Assembly: GCF_003946675.1 (NCBI RefSeq)
Contig: NZ_RHOT01000004.1
Location: forward strand, 35,626-99,625
Direction of reading: 5' to 3'
Length of the DNA stretch: 64,000 nt
DNA from: Lapidilactobacillus gannanensis
GTDB lineage: Bacteria; Bacillota; Bacilli; Lactobacillales; Lactobacillaceae
Positions within the stretch are counted from its first letter, which is position 1, and each line of letters opens with the position of its first letter. The position numbers and the translations under genes were made by a program. The notes beneath the pieces are model-generated. The model saw only the letters and a program-made list of their open reading frames with translations. It did not search any database and was not told the origin of the DNA. Positions 8,800-17,694 of the stretch are shown one piece after another.

Positions 8800-10659
8800 A
8801 TGGGATTCTTCGATAGTTTGCGCAAAAAAGAAAAAAATGAACCAATAGAAAAAAAGGCCACTCAAGAAGTTGTTGTGAGCCAAATTCAAACGCCAGCACC
8901 AACGGCTGAAACCAAGCAAACTTTGCATGAGCAACGAACAGCAATTGAACAGCAATTAACTGATTTGGCGACTGATTATCGCCATTTAAAAGGTCAATTA
9001 AAACTGAAAGTTTTTGCTGAAAAGGCCGAACAGCAACAAGGATTAAAACAGGCGCAACAGGAATTAGCATTATTGGCTGATCGCACCCAACAAACTGCCG
9101 CTCATATTCAAGAATTAAAAAACGCTGATGATTCAGCGGCAACGGCGGCAATTACTGATTTACAGCAGCAGCAAACTGCTTTGCAAACCAAGATTGATCA
9201 GAGCCAAGCTCATCTCGATAGCCTCCAGCGTGAGCTAGATGACACTACCGAAGCTATTCGGAAAGTTATTTTAGCAATTGATCAGAACGAAAAACAAAGC
9301 GACGCCTTATCAACTGACATCAAGGCTGAAACTGATTTACAGAAAATGTATGAATTAATGAACCAACAAAAGCCAGAAGTTGATGACCTCTATCAAAAGA
9401 AGACTGTTTTAATCAGTACTCGCGAAGATCTCAATACAAAGATTACAGCCTTGGCTGCTCAGCGTGATCAAGCTGCTAACGAAACGGCTGAGTTGCACCA
9501 GCAACAAAGCAAACTAGCTCAGCAGCAACGGCAACAAGAAGCGACTTTACAGCAAGCACAAGAACAGCGGCAACGTGAGTTAACTGAGGCTCAGAACTAT
9601 GCTGGTCGGCTTGAGCAAGAAACCAACCGTTCAAACCGTCGTGCCGAAAAACTCACCAAGAGTATCAAAGACTTACAAGATCATATCCAGAGTCTCTTTG
9701 ATAACCAATTTTTATTGCGCCCACTTACTTTGGACACTCAACGGCAATATGTTGTTTATACGCCAGCACTAACATCCGAAAAGATGACCGTTCAATTAGC
9801 ACTGTTACATTATTTGACTAAGCAATTAACAGTTGCACCTATGATTATTACCACCGATTATCAACAAAATGGTCAACAAGCGCAGCTAGACCAACTGGCT
9901 CAAGCTGATTTACCACAAATTGAGATTACGAATCTTTACGCCCAATTACAAAGTAGCGGTGAAGATACTGCTCCCCAAGTTCAGTTGCCACAAAATGATA
10001 ATTGGGTTCAAAAGGCCGACGTCGCTAACAATCGAACTTCAATTTTTGATAAAGATCAGCACTTATTAATGACGGTTCACTTGCAGCAAGGAAACATTAG
10101 TCAAATTGATTACTTTACTAATGGTAAAAAAGTTAAAACTAATCTTTATAATGCCAAAGGCCAATTATCAGCTCATTATACTTTTGACGAGCATGAACGC
10201 TTGACCACAATCGATTATTACCGTTTAGACAATACCATTGTTTTAACGAAGACCTTTAATAAACAACAAGCCTTGGAAACAATTCAATTATTTGACGATC
10301 ATGGCTTAGTCACTCATGTTTTTGCAACTGAAGACGAATTAATTACTTGGTGGTTGCAAGCATTGCTGGAAACTTTGGATCGCGAATATACTTTGATCGG
10401 CAGTCTAAATGTTAGCTACTATCCTACTTTAATGACGGCGCTACCGAAGTTAACAGTAATTCCTTTGTTGACTGGTTTGCCCCAACAACAAAAAGAACTG
10501 GTCACATTGCTCAAAGAACATCCACAACAAAGTCAATTTTTGGTTGGTGACGAACATGATTGGCAAGTACTTGCAGATAATACTGATCGTGATTTGGAAG
10601 TTGATGTTTTGCAAACAGCAGCTTTGGCTTTGCCACGTGATCTAACAACCACTGATTAG
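8800..10659 (+). CDS. Coiled-coil protein with a glycosyltransferase-accessory-like C-terminal region
   Basis: The 619-residue protein starts MGFFDSLRKKEKN, a basic amphipathic end with no signal peptide. Residues about 45-310 are a long Gln/Glu/Ala-rich heptad coiled coil. From about 300 to 615 there is a globular region with strand-turn repeats (LYNAKGQLSAHYTFDEHERL, FDDHGLVTHVF). This resembles the beta-meander of accessory glycosyltransferases and TagE/GtfA-type proteins, but no catalytic glycosyltransferase motif is seen. The start has AGGAAGT about 14 bases upstream. Its role is unknown; it could be a cytoplasmic scaffold or sensor. An LIR lies immediately downstream. Confidence 0.65.
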   Translation: MGFFDSLRKKEKNEPIEKKATQEVVVSQIQTPAPTAETKQTLHEQRTAIEQQLTDLATDYRHLKGQLKLKVFAEKAEQQQGLKQAQQELALLADRTQQTAAHIQELKNADDSAATAAITDLQQQQTALQTKIDQSQAHLDSLQRELDDTTEAIRKVILAIDQNEKQSDALSTDIKAETDLQKMYELMNQQKPEVDDLYQKKTVLISTREDLNTKITALAAQRDQAANETAELHQQQSKLAQQQRQQEATLQQAQEQRQRELTEAQNYAGRLEQETNRSNRRAEKLTKSIKDLQDHIQSLFDNQFLLRPLTLDTQRQYVVYTPALTSEKMTVQLALLHYLTKQLTVAPMIITTDYQQNGQQAQLDQLAQADLPQIEITNLYAQLQSSGEDTAPQVQLPQNDNWVQKADVANNRTSIFDKDQHLLMTVHLQQGNISQIDYFTNGKKVKTNLYNAKGQLSAHYTFDEHERLTTIDYYRLDNTIVLTKTFNKQQALETIQLFDDHGLVTHVFATEDELITWWLQALLETLDREYTLIGSLNVSYYPTLMTALPKLTVIPLLTGLPQQQKELVTLLKEHPQQSQFLVGDEHDWQVLADNTDRDLEVDVLQTAALALPRDLTTTD

Positions 10660-10661
10660 GC

Positions 10662-11505
10662 GTCATTGATTTAAATCTGGTTTTAGGCGGAATAGTACCA
10701 AGTCTTCCCCAATTTGGAGAGGTGGTTACTGGGCAATTTTGCGGACGCAAGCAGTGGATTAAATCTAAAGTTGGTTTTGGGCAAAATAGCGGACAACTCC
10801 GTTGCAGCCGGCGGGGTGCGGAACGCTGTGGGCATTGATTGAAGCTTATTGCTCCGCAACAATCTTCAATGCAAGCCTTATCCTAAGCGCTAAAGCGCCA
10901 AGGATAATTTCACTGCTACTCGCAGGCTCGGGCGCAAATTAAAACCATTGGCTGACAACCCGGCGACCTCCACTGCGTTTTGAATTAATTTGGTTCACTT
11001 TAGATTTAATCGATCTTAAGGCAGTGCTGACGGAACTAATTGTTGATTGCCCAGTTAACCACCAGATGAAACTAACAGAATTAAGCACCACTGTAAGCCA
11101 ACCAGCTTGCAATGAACTACAAAGCCTGTGTGACAATCTTTCGAGATGGAATTGAAAGATATCATACAGGCTATTTTTGTCTTATTATTCAACTATTACT
11201 TGTGAGCGAATTGAGTTGATCAATTCTACTAGAACTGTCTTAACCACGTAACAACAGTGGAAGTCACTAACTCAACTCCAGACGGAATGGAGGGATCGGG
11301 TTGTCAGCCGCCAAATTATTCTTAGTGGCCGTGCCACTTAGAATAAGACTCGTATTTAAGACTTTGCAAAGCAAAGGCTTAAATCGATGTCGGCCGCGTT
11401 CCACAACCAGCAGCCCGCAATGCAGTCAAAACCAATTCTGTTTTAACAGCTTCACAGTTTTAGCTTTTTTGAACTTTGATTGGTAATTGCTACAATCAAC
11501 CTCAG
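10662..11505. repeat. LIR-C, large mosaic intergenic palindromic repeat
   Basis: Full copy between convergent genes. It starts with the AAGTCTTCCCCAATTTGG block at 10700, has side hairpins at 10878-10907 (arms TTATCCT/AGGATAA) and 11317-11347 (arms TTATTCT/AGAATAA with a GTGGC/GCCAC inner stem), and a central hairpin near 11120-11175 (GCCTGTGTGACAATCTTTC and its degenerate partner). The right end is the GCAGCCCGCAATGCAGTC module. Confidence 0.85.
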
Positions 11506-11511
11506 CCATTA

Positions 11512-11874
11512 TTACAAAGCCAACTGTTGTTGCAAATACTTCAACAACACCTGTGCTTGATTATCCTGTTGATCCTTAGCACCATATAAGAGCACCACAT
11601 CGCCATTTTGTAATTGTGTTTCAACAGTCTTAACAAATTCCGGCATTGCTGGATTAGCCTTGATTTCTTGTAAGTAGCGAGTTTTAAACTCAGCAAATTT
11701 TGTTTCATCATGATTGAACCATTTTCGTAACTCCGTCGTTGGCGCAACCTCTTTGGCCCACTGATCCAATTGTGCTTTCACTTTAGAAATTCCTCGTGGC
11801 CACAAACGGTCTACCAAAATCCGATAGCTTCCTGGTTCTGGTGTATTTTGATAAATACGTGCTATTTTTAGCAT
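11512..11874 (-). CDS. DUF488 family protein (YeaO-like)
   Basis: The ATG at 11874 has GGAGGA seven bases upstream, so the start is placed here rather than at codons further out; the product has 120 residues. It carries the DUF488 signature RILVDRLWPRG near residues 15-25 and a C-terminal stretch ending VLLYGAKDQQDNQAQVLLKYL, typical of the family. The biochemical role is unknown. It is divergent from the DNA glycosylase gene at 12035, sharing a 160-base promoter region. Confidence 0.85.
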   Translation of the reverse strand: MLKIARIYQNTPEPGSYRILVDRLWPRGISKVKAQLDQWAKEVAPTTELRKWFNHDETKFAEFKTRYLQEIKANPAMPEFVKTVETQLQNGDVVLLYGAKDQQDNQAQVLLKYLQQQLAL

Positions 11875-12034
11875 GATTATTCCTCCAATCAAATACTGAA
11901 GTATACTAGACTTGTCTTATTATCTCGGAATGACTAGTTAATGACCTAATCGTCGACTCAGACTGTGGTAATATTTTTATATGACAAGTTCTGTAACTGC
12001 CCTAACAATTCCATCATAAAGGTTCGCTAAATAA

Positions 12035-12685
12035 ATGCAAACAATCCAGCATCCTACTATTTTAACGCCATCTTTTTTCGAAAAGTGTTCAACTTTAACA
12101 ATTACCAGTGAGTTGCTCGGCAAATTATTAATCTATAACTCGCCTCAAGGGCAGGTAGGCGGCTACATCGTCGAAGCTGAAGCTTACTTAGGTCAAAAGG
12201 ATCCTGGCGCTCACGCCTATCAAGGCCGACGTGTTCCTTCTAATGAGCCACTTTATGGTCAGCCTGGCACCATTTATATTTATGCGATTCGGGGATTCTA
12301 TGCTTTTGACGTGGTGACGCAAGCAGCTGAGGAACCACAAGGTATTCTCATTCGTGGTTTGGAGCCAGCCATTGGTATCGCACAAATGCAGCAAAATCGG
12401 CCCCAACAACCAGACTTCAATCTAACTAGTGGGCCAGGAAAACTGATGCAAGCTCTGAATATTCATGACACTAGTCTGAATCAATTAGACTTCCAAAGCA
12501 GCCCTTTAAAAATCATTGCCGACCAAGCGCGAACTCCTGCCAAAATCAATTTCAGTGAACGAATTGGCGTTCGCACAAATAACGATTGGTCAGATCATTA
12601 CCGTGCTTATGTTGCTGGTAACCCCTATGTTTCAAAAATGCGTAAGCGTGACTATGATCGGCAGCATTTTGGCTGGAAAAATTAA
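12035..12685 (+). CDS. DNA-3-methyladenine glycosylase, AAG/MPG family
   Basis: The 216-residue protein belongs to the alkyladenine glycosylase fold that removes 3-methyladenine and other alkylated purines in base-excision repair. Visible family motifs are YIVEAEAYLGQKDPGAHAY (residues about 44-62, with the catalytic Glu) and EPLYGQPGTIYIY (about 72-84). The length is usual. The ribosome site is weak (AAAGG at about 12 bases). An extended -10 (TGGTAATAT, 11966-11974) stands about 60 bases before the start codon. The window also encodes an unrelated Tag-type glycosylase at 43.7-44.2 kb. Confidence 0.92.
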   Translation: MQTIQHPTILTPSFFEKCSTLTITSELLGKLLIYNSPQGQVGGYIVEAEAYLGQKDPGAHAYQGRRVPSNEPLYGQPGTIYIYAIRGFYAFDVVTQAAEEPQGILIRGLEPAIGIAQMQQNRPQQPDFNLTSGPGKLMQALNIHDTSLNQLDFQSSPLKIIADQARTPAKINFSERIGVRTNNDWSDHYRAYVAGNPYVSKMRKRDYDRQHFGWKN

Positions 12686-13200
12686 TCTTTTATCTCGAAA
12701 AATTGTTACACCGGCCTAGTTATTAACGACGCTTTGTTTTCTAATAATTGGAAAAGAATTAGCACATGTCAATTAGATAAAAAACAGCTAAAATGTAGAA
12801 AAATATTCTGATAATAAGTAAATATTAATTGTAGGCAATCTAAAATCGTGGTATATTAACTTTTGGGGAAAGCGTACGAGTTACATTACATTATGGTAAA
12901 AACTCCACGTAGCTAATGATGAAATTATTGGAGGGAATCTTTGACGGATTCCCTCTATTTATTTGCTTAAAATGTTTAAACAAATCATCATTGCCCCAAT
13001 CCAGTTAAGGAAATGATCAACTAGAATCACCACCGTAAACAGCAACTAATGGGGAGATTAGCGTTTCGGTTTAATTTCATGTATTGTGCTTCAAAATTAT
13101 TGCTTACTGAGGGGTAAGTCGCCTAAATCTTTTGGGAGAAGATTTAGTAGCCAATAATAGCCAATTAACGCTTTTAGCGTATAAAAGGGAGCACAATACA
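12686..13200. other. Intergenic region holding a predicted small transcript
   Basis: No protein gene is seen. It contains a promoter and terminator bracketing a roughly 100-nt transcript (listed separately) and then the leader of the secreted sortase-like protein, whose AAGGGAG site is at 13185-13191. Confidence 0.5.
12860..12960 (+). ncRNA. Predicted small RNA or terminated leader
   Basis: TTGTAG, 17 bases, TATATT (about 12828-12856) forms a good sigma-70-type promoter. About 75 bases after the expected start site comes a strong terminator: GAGGGAATC (12931-12939) pairs with GATTCCCTC (12947-12955) and is followed by TATTTATTT. The transcript encodes no convincing peptide. An internal CTCC...GGAG pairing is possible. 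It may be an independent sRNA, or a leader attenuator for the gene starting at 13201. Confidence 0.5.
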
Positions 13201-14028
13201 TTGAAAACTAGCAAAAAGTTCCAAACAATTTCTTTATTGATCGCAAGTGTCGGATTATTAACAGCCTTGGCCATCAAGCCACAGGTTACTAAAATTGATG
13301 CCCAAGCAGATCCAGATAGCACCGTTTTATTATCAGCTAAGCAACAAGTTGCTTATCAGAAAACAACCACAAACAAATTAGTTAACAGCAAAGACAGTGC
13401 GCTACAGCATCAAGTAGAAATGAAGCGGGCGGCAGCTCAGGCAGCTGCTGCAGCTGCGAAACAGGCAACTGAAGATGCTGCTAATCGCAAGGCACAAGAA
13501 GAAGCCGCTGCCACTACTAACAGTCAAGCTGCCAGCACAACAACTGACAGTACTGCTAGCAATGAAGCGACGACTTCCGAGCCCACTACAGCCACTGCCA
13601 CCGTTAACCAGAATCAAACAACAGCAACAGTTGCAACGACTGCACAACAAGCTACTGCCGCACAACCAACTAATGGTTTAAATATTGCTGGTCAACATTT
13701 TGCCATCGGCGGTTCTTTCACTGCTACTTCTGGTAATGAAACAGTGCCAACTGATACAGTCTATCGTTGGTCTGTTATTCCATCAGTTATCTTAGTTGAC
13801 GCTGGCTATGGTGCTGCCCACAATGCTGTTGTAAGTTTAGGCACTGGTAGCAGTGTCACTATCGACGGCGCACAATTATCAGTTTCTGGTATTTACCAAG
13901 AAAACTGGTCAAGTTTGAATAGCAACATTGGTAGCACTATGAGCTTAATGAAACAACATCGGGCTGTTATCCAAACTTGCATGTCTGCCAGTGACAATCC
14001 TTTGATTCGGTTAACTTTCTTGGATTAA
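13201..14028 (+). CDS. Secreted Ala/Thr-rich protein with sortase-like C-terminal domain
   Basis: The start is a TTG at 13201 with AAGGGAG 9 bases upstream, because it places a signal peptide (KTSKKF, then a hydrophobic stretch to about residue 23, then AQA) at the N-terminus; upstream codons would not. The 275-residue product has a Lys/Ala/Gln-rich helical segment (about 45-105) and a Thr/Ala/Gln linker (105-155). Its compact C-terminal domain ends AVIQTCMSASDNPLIRLTF. The TC-x9-R pattern (C260, R270) with an upstream His207 in AAHNAV resembles the His/Cys/Arg triad of sortases, though the domain is shorter than a typical sortase. It may be a cell-surface transpeptidase or only a sortase-fold relative. 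A terminator follows at 14177. Confidence 0.65.
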   Translation: MKTSKKFQTISLLIASVGLLTALAIKPQVTKIDAQADPDSTVLLSAKQQVAYQKTTTNKLVNSKDSALQHQVEMKRAAAQAAAAAAKQATEDAANRKAQEEAAATTNSQAASTTTDSTASNEATTSEPTTATATVNQNQTTATVATTAQQATAAQPTNGLNIAGQHFAIGGSFTATSGNETVPTDTVYRWSVIPSVILVDAGYGAAHNAVVSLGTGSSVTIDGAQLSVSGIYQENWSSLNSNIGSTMSLMKQHRAVIQTCMSASDNPLIRLTFLD

Positions 14029-14547
14029 GGCGTTTTTCATTCAGACCAGACGACCTAATTGGGGTCACGCTATTCCTAAGCTAATATCTATTATTTATTG
14101 TCCGTATTTAAACCATGACAATCAAATTTAATGGCCTCATTTAGGCATCAAAAGAAATTGAATCGTTAAGACCAATAGTCTGTTTGACAATCTCTAGTTT
14201 TATCTAGAATAATTGTCAAACAGACTTTTAATTTAATATCGGCCGTTTTTTAAATGCTCTGCTAATTTAATCGTCTCATTAGACAACTAGGGCCAGATAA
14301 TTGGTGCTAATAGCCAAAATATTTCGATTTTTGGCAATCATATCCGGGTTTCCGGGGTTCATAAGAGTTTAACCGTCAGCTTCAAAGGCATCGTTAAAGC
14401 TGAGCGTGCTTGCTGGTCCTAACAACTTTTATCCCGCTATTTTCTGCTTGTTTTGTCAGAAGAACAACTTGACAGATTGACGAGAAAAACGTTATCGCCT
14501 GTGTTAAGATGTAAGGGGAAAAAGATTTTTATGATGGAGGTTTTTTC
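14029..14547. other. Intergenic region with terminator and pepD promoter
   Basis: Apart from the hairpin terminator at 14177-14230, no gene or strong element is seen. Near 14503-14511 an extended -10-like TGTTAAGAT lies about 35 bases before the GGAGG of pepD. Confidence 0.4.
14177..14230 (+). terminator. Hairpin terminator related to the LIR core
   Basis: AGTCTGTTTGACAAT (14177-14191) pairs perfectly with ATTGTCAAACAGACT (14212-14226), followed by TTTT. It is the same kind of hairpin that forms the centre of the LIR repeats (GCCTGTGTGACAATC), but stands alone here. Confidence 0.75.
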
Positions 14548-15981
14548 ATGTCCGAACAAAACATTGAACGCGCATGTACAACAATTTTAGTTGGTAAAAA
14601 TGCCAGCATTGACGGTTCAGTAATGATTGCCCGCAATGATGACACTTTTCATGCTGTAGCACCACATCGTTTCTATATGCACCCAGCCGTTCACGGTGAG
14701 AAGGGTCGTATTTTGAAGTCATATCTCAATGGCTTCCAAATGGAATTACCTGAAAATGGTTATCGTTACCCAGCCGTTCCTAACGTCGACTATAAGACTT
14801 TAGGCTATTACGACGAAAGTGGGATCAACGAAAAGAACGTGGCCATGAGCTGTACCGAAAGTACTTATGGTAACGAACGGACGTTAGCTTTTGACCCACT
14901 AGTTAAAGATGGTCTTGACGAAGACTGCATGCAAACTGCTGTCTTACCATATATTGACTCTGCAAAAGACGGGGTTAAATATTTAGGTTCATTAATCAAA
15001 CGCTTTGGTTCACCTGCTGGTAACTCAGTTTTATTTGGTGACAAAGATGACGTTTGGTACATGGAAATCGTTACTGGTCATCATTGGGTTGCGCAACGGA
15101 TTCCTGACGATGCTTATGTGATTGCAGCTAACCAAGTTGCCATCCAACAAGTTGACTTCAGTGACACTGACAACTTTATGTGGTCTGAGGGTATTCAAGA
15201 ATTCGTCGAAGAACATCATCTAAATGTTGACCAAACAGGCTGGAATTTCCGCCACATTTTTGGTTCTTCAAACGAAAAAGACCGTCACTATAACACACCA
15301 CGTGTTTGGTATGGCCAACATATCTTGAATCCAGAAATTGAACAAGATCCTGAAAGCAGTGAATTACCATTCATCTGCCGGACTAGCCATAAGATCTCAC
15401 CTGATGATATTGAATATATCTTAGGTTCACACTACAACGAAACTAAATTTGATCCATTAAGCAAGGGCAATGAGGATACTAAATATCGTTATCGTCCAAT
15501 CGGCTTAAATCGGACCCAAAACTCTCACATTTTGCAATTACGGAATGATGTTCCTGAAGAATTTTCTGCTGTTATGTGGTTAGCAATTGGTTATCCAACA
15601 TTTACACCGTACATTCCATTCTTCACCAATGCCACTGATACTGACCCATCATTCAACAACACATCATTAACTTATAACTTTGACGATGCTCATTGGTTGT
15701 ATCGGTCATTGTCAGTTTTAGTTGAATCTAACTACAAGCATTTTGTCCAAGATGATTTAGATTACTTGAAAGAATGCCGTCAAGAATTACGGGCTCAAGT
15801 TGCCAAAATCGATGCTGAAGCCAAGAACTACTCTGGCGAAGCTTTAACTGACTTCTTAACTAAGCAAAATTATGAAACCGTTAAATTAATGCGTGAAAAG
15901 GCAACTGACTTTATGGGTCGCTTGTATACTAAGGGCATTACTTTATCGCAATTGACATTCAATATGGATCGTAATCTATAA
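14548..15981 (+). CDS. pepD: C69 family dipeptidase
   Basis: The 477-residue protein matches lactobacillar PepD, an N-terminal-nucleophile hydrolase that cleaves a broad range of dipeptides in the cytoplasm. The motif ACTTILVGKNAS holds the catalytic Cys10, expected to become N-terminal after removal of a short propeptide; IARNDD and GNSVLFGDKDDVWYMEI are family blocks. GGAGG lies 8 bases before the ATG. It is followed by a roughly 175-bp terminator-bearing repeat. Confidence 0.93.
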   Translation: MSEQNIERACTTILVGKNASIDGSVMIARNDDTFHAVAPHRFYMHPAVHGEKGRILKSYLNGFQMELPENGYRYPAVPNVDYKTLGYYDESGINEKNVAMSCTESTYGNERTLAFDPLVKDGLDEDCMQTAVLPYIDSAKDGVKYLGSLIKRFGSPAGNSVLFGDKDDVWYMEIVTGHHWVAQRIPDDAYVIAANQVAIQQVDFSDTDNFMWSEGIQEFVEEHHLNVDQTGWNFRHIFGSSNEKDRHYNTPRVWYGQHILNPEIEQDPESSELPFICRTSHKISPDDIEYILGSHYNETKFDPLSKGNEDTKYRYRPIGLNRTQNSHILQLRNDVPEEFSAVMWLAIGYPTFTPYIPFFTNATDTDPSFNNTSLTYNFDDAHWLYRSLSVLVESNYKHFVQDDLDYLKECRQELRAQVAKIDAEAKNYSGEALTDFLTKQNYETVKLMREKATDFMGRLYTKGITLSQLTFNMDRNL

Positions 15982-16104
15982 TTATCAACTCTCCTGTTGA
16001 ACAAGAAGTCTCGTCCTAGCATGGAATCAAAAATCATTCAGTCATATATTTAGGTTATTTCATTGGGGAGCGCTAACAGCAAACCAAGAATCAAACCTAA
16101 CGAA

Positions 16105-16280
16105 GAGTCTGGGACATAAGTCTATTCTCCAAAAAATAATACAAACTTTCGTTGCTGAAATTTGTTCTCAAAAGGCAACCGGTTCCGCTTAACGTAAAAA
16201 TGCCGCGCAATTCTAACGAATTGTTCGGCATTTTTCGTTAATGCTCACCGACTGACCACCTTTTGTCACACTCGCTTTTT
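16105..16280 (+). repeat. Terminator-bearing repeat, copy 1
   Basis: It begins GAGTCTGGGACATAAGTC and ends near TTTTGTCACACTCGC. Two more copies lie at 19185 and 25054. All three sit just after a + strand gene and contain the same hairpin, here 16196-16235: AAAAATGCCG pairs with CGGCATTTTT, inner stem AATTC/GAATT. Confidence 0.8.
16196..16235 (+). terminator. Terminator inside repeat copy 1 (pepD)
   Basis: A nearly perfect stem flanked by A and T runs makes it active on either strand. Confidence 0.75.
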
Positions 16281-16386
16281 TAAAGCTTAATTTCAGATTT
16301 TGACAAAGTTTGCAGTTAAAAATAAAATTTTTACCTCATTTTCTGAAAAGTTTCACTTTAAATAGAATTTATAGTAAAATGAGTAA

Positions 16387-17694
16387 TTGATACAGTTTTC
16401 TATTCCAAATTCCAACGAAATGAAGTGTAAAATATTGACAACGCCAAAATTTACGCCGCTTCTTTTAGGTAGTGACATTAATGTTTATGGTATGGCCCGG
16501 TCTTTTTACGAGCAATATGGTGAAAAGGTAAAAGCGGTTGCCGGCGTTCAATTTGCGCCGACACGTTATAGCAAGATTATTGACATTGATTTGCGTCCCG
16601 GCTTCAATGAAGATCCAGTTTTCATTACTGAAATGCGCAAACTTGCTAAAGTTTATCAGAATCACTCTGAACCAGTTATTTTGGTTTCATGTAGTGATGG
16701 TTACACTGAGTTGATTGCTAAGCACAAAGAAGAACTCAGTAAAACTTTCGTCTGTCCTTATGTTGATTATGATTTACTCAAACAGTTAAATAACAAAGAG
16801 CGCTTTTATGAAATTGCTGCAGAACATCATCTGCCTCATCCTGAAACTAAAATTATTACCAAGGACGATTACACTGCTGGCAATTTGGTTCAGCCGTTTA
16901 ACTATCCGGTCGCTTTAAAACCAGCCAATAGTGTGGAATGGTTGGATATTCATTTTGAAGGACGTAAGAAAGCTTTCACGATTCACTCAGAAACAGAATT
17001 TCGCGATATTGTTGGTAAAATCTATGACAACGGCTACACTTCTCATTTGATTTTACAAGACTTTATTCCCGGCGACGATTCCAATATGCGGGTGCTAAAC
17101 GCCTACGTTGACCAACATCACCACGTTAAAATGATGTGTCTTGGTCATCCCTTATTGGAAGATCCGACACCTCAAGCAATTGGTAATTACGTTGCAATCA
17201 TGCCGGACTATGACCAGACCATGTACGAAACCGTGCAGAAATTCTTAGAGGAAATCAACTACACTGGCTTTGCTAATTTCGATTTAAAGTATGATAGCCG
17301 CGACCACCAATTCAAATTTTTTGAAATTAATTTACGTCAAGGCCGGAGCAGTTTCTATGTCACATTAAATGGTTACAATTTGGCTCAATATTATGTCCGT
17401 GATTACGTACTTGATGATTTGGACCAAGCAGCAACAGTCTACGGTAATAAGAATAAAGCCCAGCATAAGCTTTGGCTCGGTGTTGCCGTCAAGACTTTCA
17501 AGAAATATGCAGTTGACAACGACGCCAAAAAAGCGGCTTTGGAATTAATCCGGCAGGAACGTTGGGGCAACACTTTATACTTCCACCAAGATCTTAATTT
17601 AAAGCGGCGGCTATTGTTAGGATATATGGATCATAACTATGTTAAGCGCTTTGCCAAGTATTATCAGATCAATAAAGGGCGCGATTTTCACTAA
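16387..17694 (+). CDS. ATP-grasp ligase, D-aspartate ligase-like
   Basis: A protein of about 435 residues with the ATP-grasp layout. An N-terminal domain has TPLLLGSDINVYGMARSF (about residues 23-40). The ATP-binding region is VALKPANSVEWLD, and the metal-binding end is FKFFEINLRQGRSS. This resembles D-aspartate ligases (Asl) that add D-Asp to the peptidoglycan side chain in lactobacilli and enterococci, but other carboxylate-amine ligases share the fold. No ribosome site precedes either candidate start (TTG 16387, ATG 16420). A -10-like TAAAAT ends at 16380, with TTTCAC 18 bases upstream of it, so a leaderless transcript starting at or near the TTG is possible. Confidence 0.75.
   Translation: MIQFSIPNSNEMKCKILTTPKFTPLLLGSDINVYGMARSFYEQYGEKVKAVAGVQFAPTRYSKIIDIDLRPGFNEDPVFITEMRKLAKVYQNHSEPVILVSCSDGYTELIAKHKEELSKTFVCPYVDYDLLKQLNNKERFYEIAAEHHLPHPETKIITKDDYTAGNLVQPFNYPVALKPANSVEWLDIHFEGRKKAFTIHSETEFRDIVGKIYDNGYTSHLILQDFIPGDDSNMRVLNAYVDQHHHVKMMCLGHPLLEDPTPQAIGNYVAIMPDYDQTMYETVQKFLEEINYTGFANFDLKYDSRDHQFKFFEINLRQGRSSFYVTLNGYNLAQYYVRDYVLDDLDQAATVYGNKNKAQHKLWLGVAVKTFKKYAVDNDAKKAALELIRQERWGNTLYFHQDLNLKRRLLLGYMDHNYVKRFAKYYQINKGRDFH

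Noticed and set aside
13402..13681. Antisense Cys/Ser-rich and Pro/Gln-rich frames within the secreted protein gene
   Set aside because: They are by-products of the Ala/Thr/Gln-rich repeat codons of the real gene.
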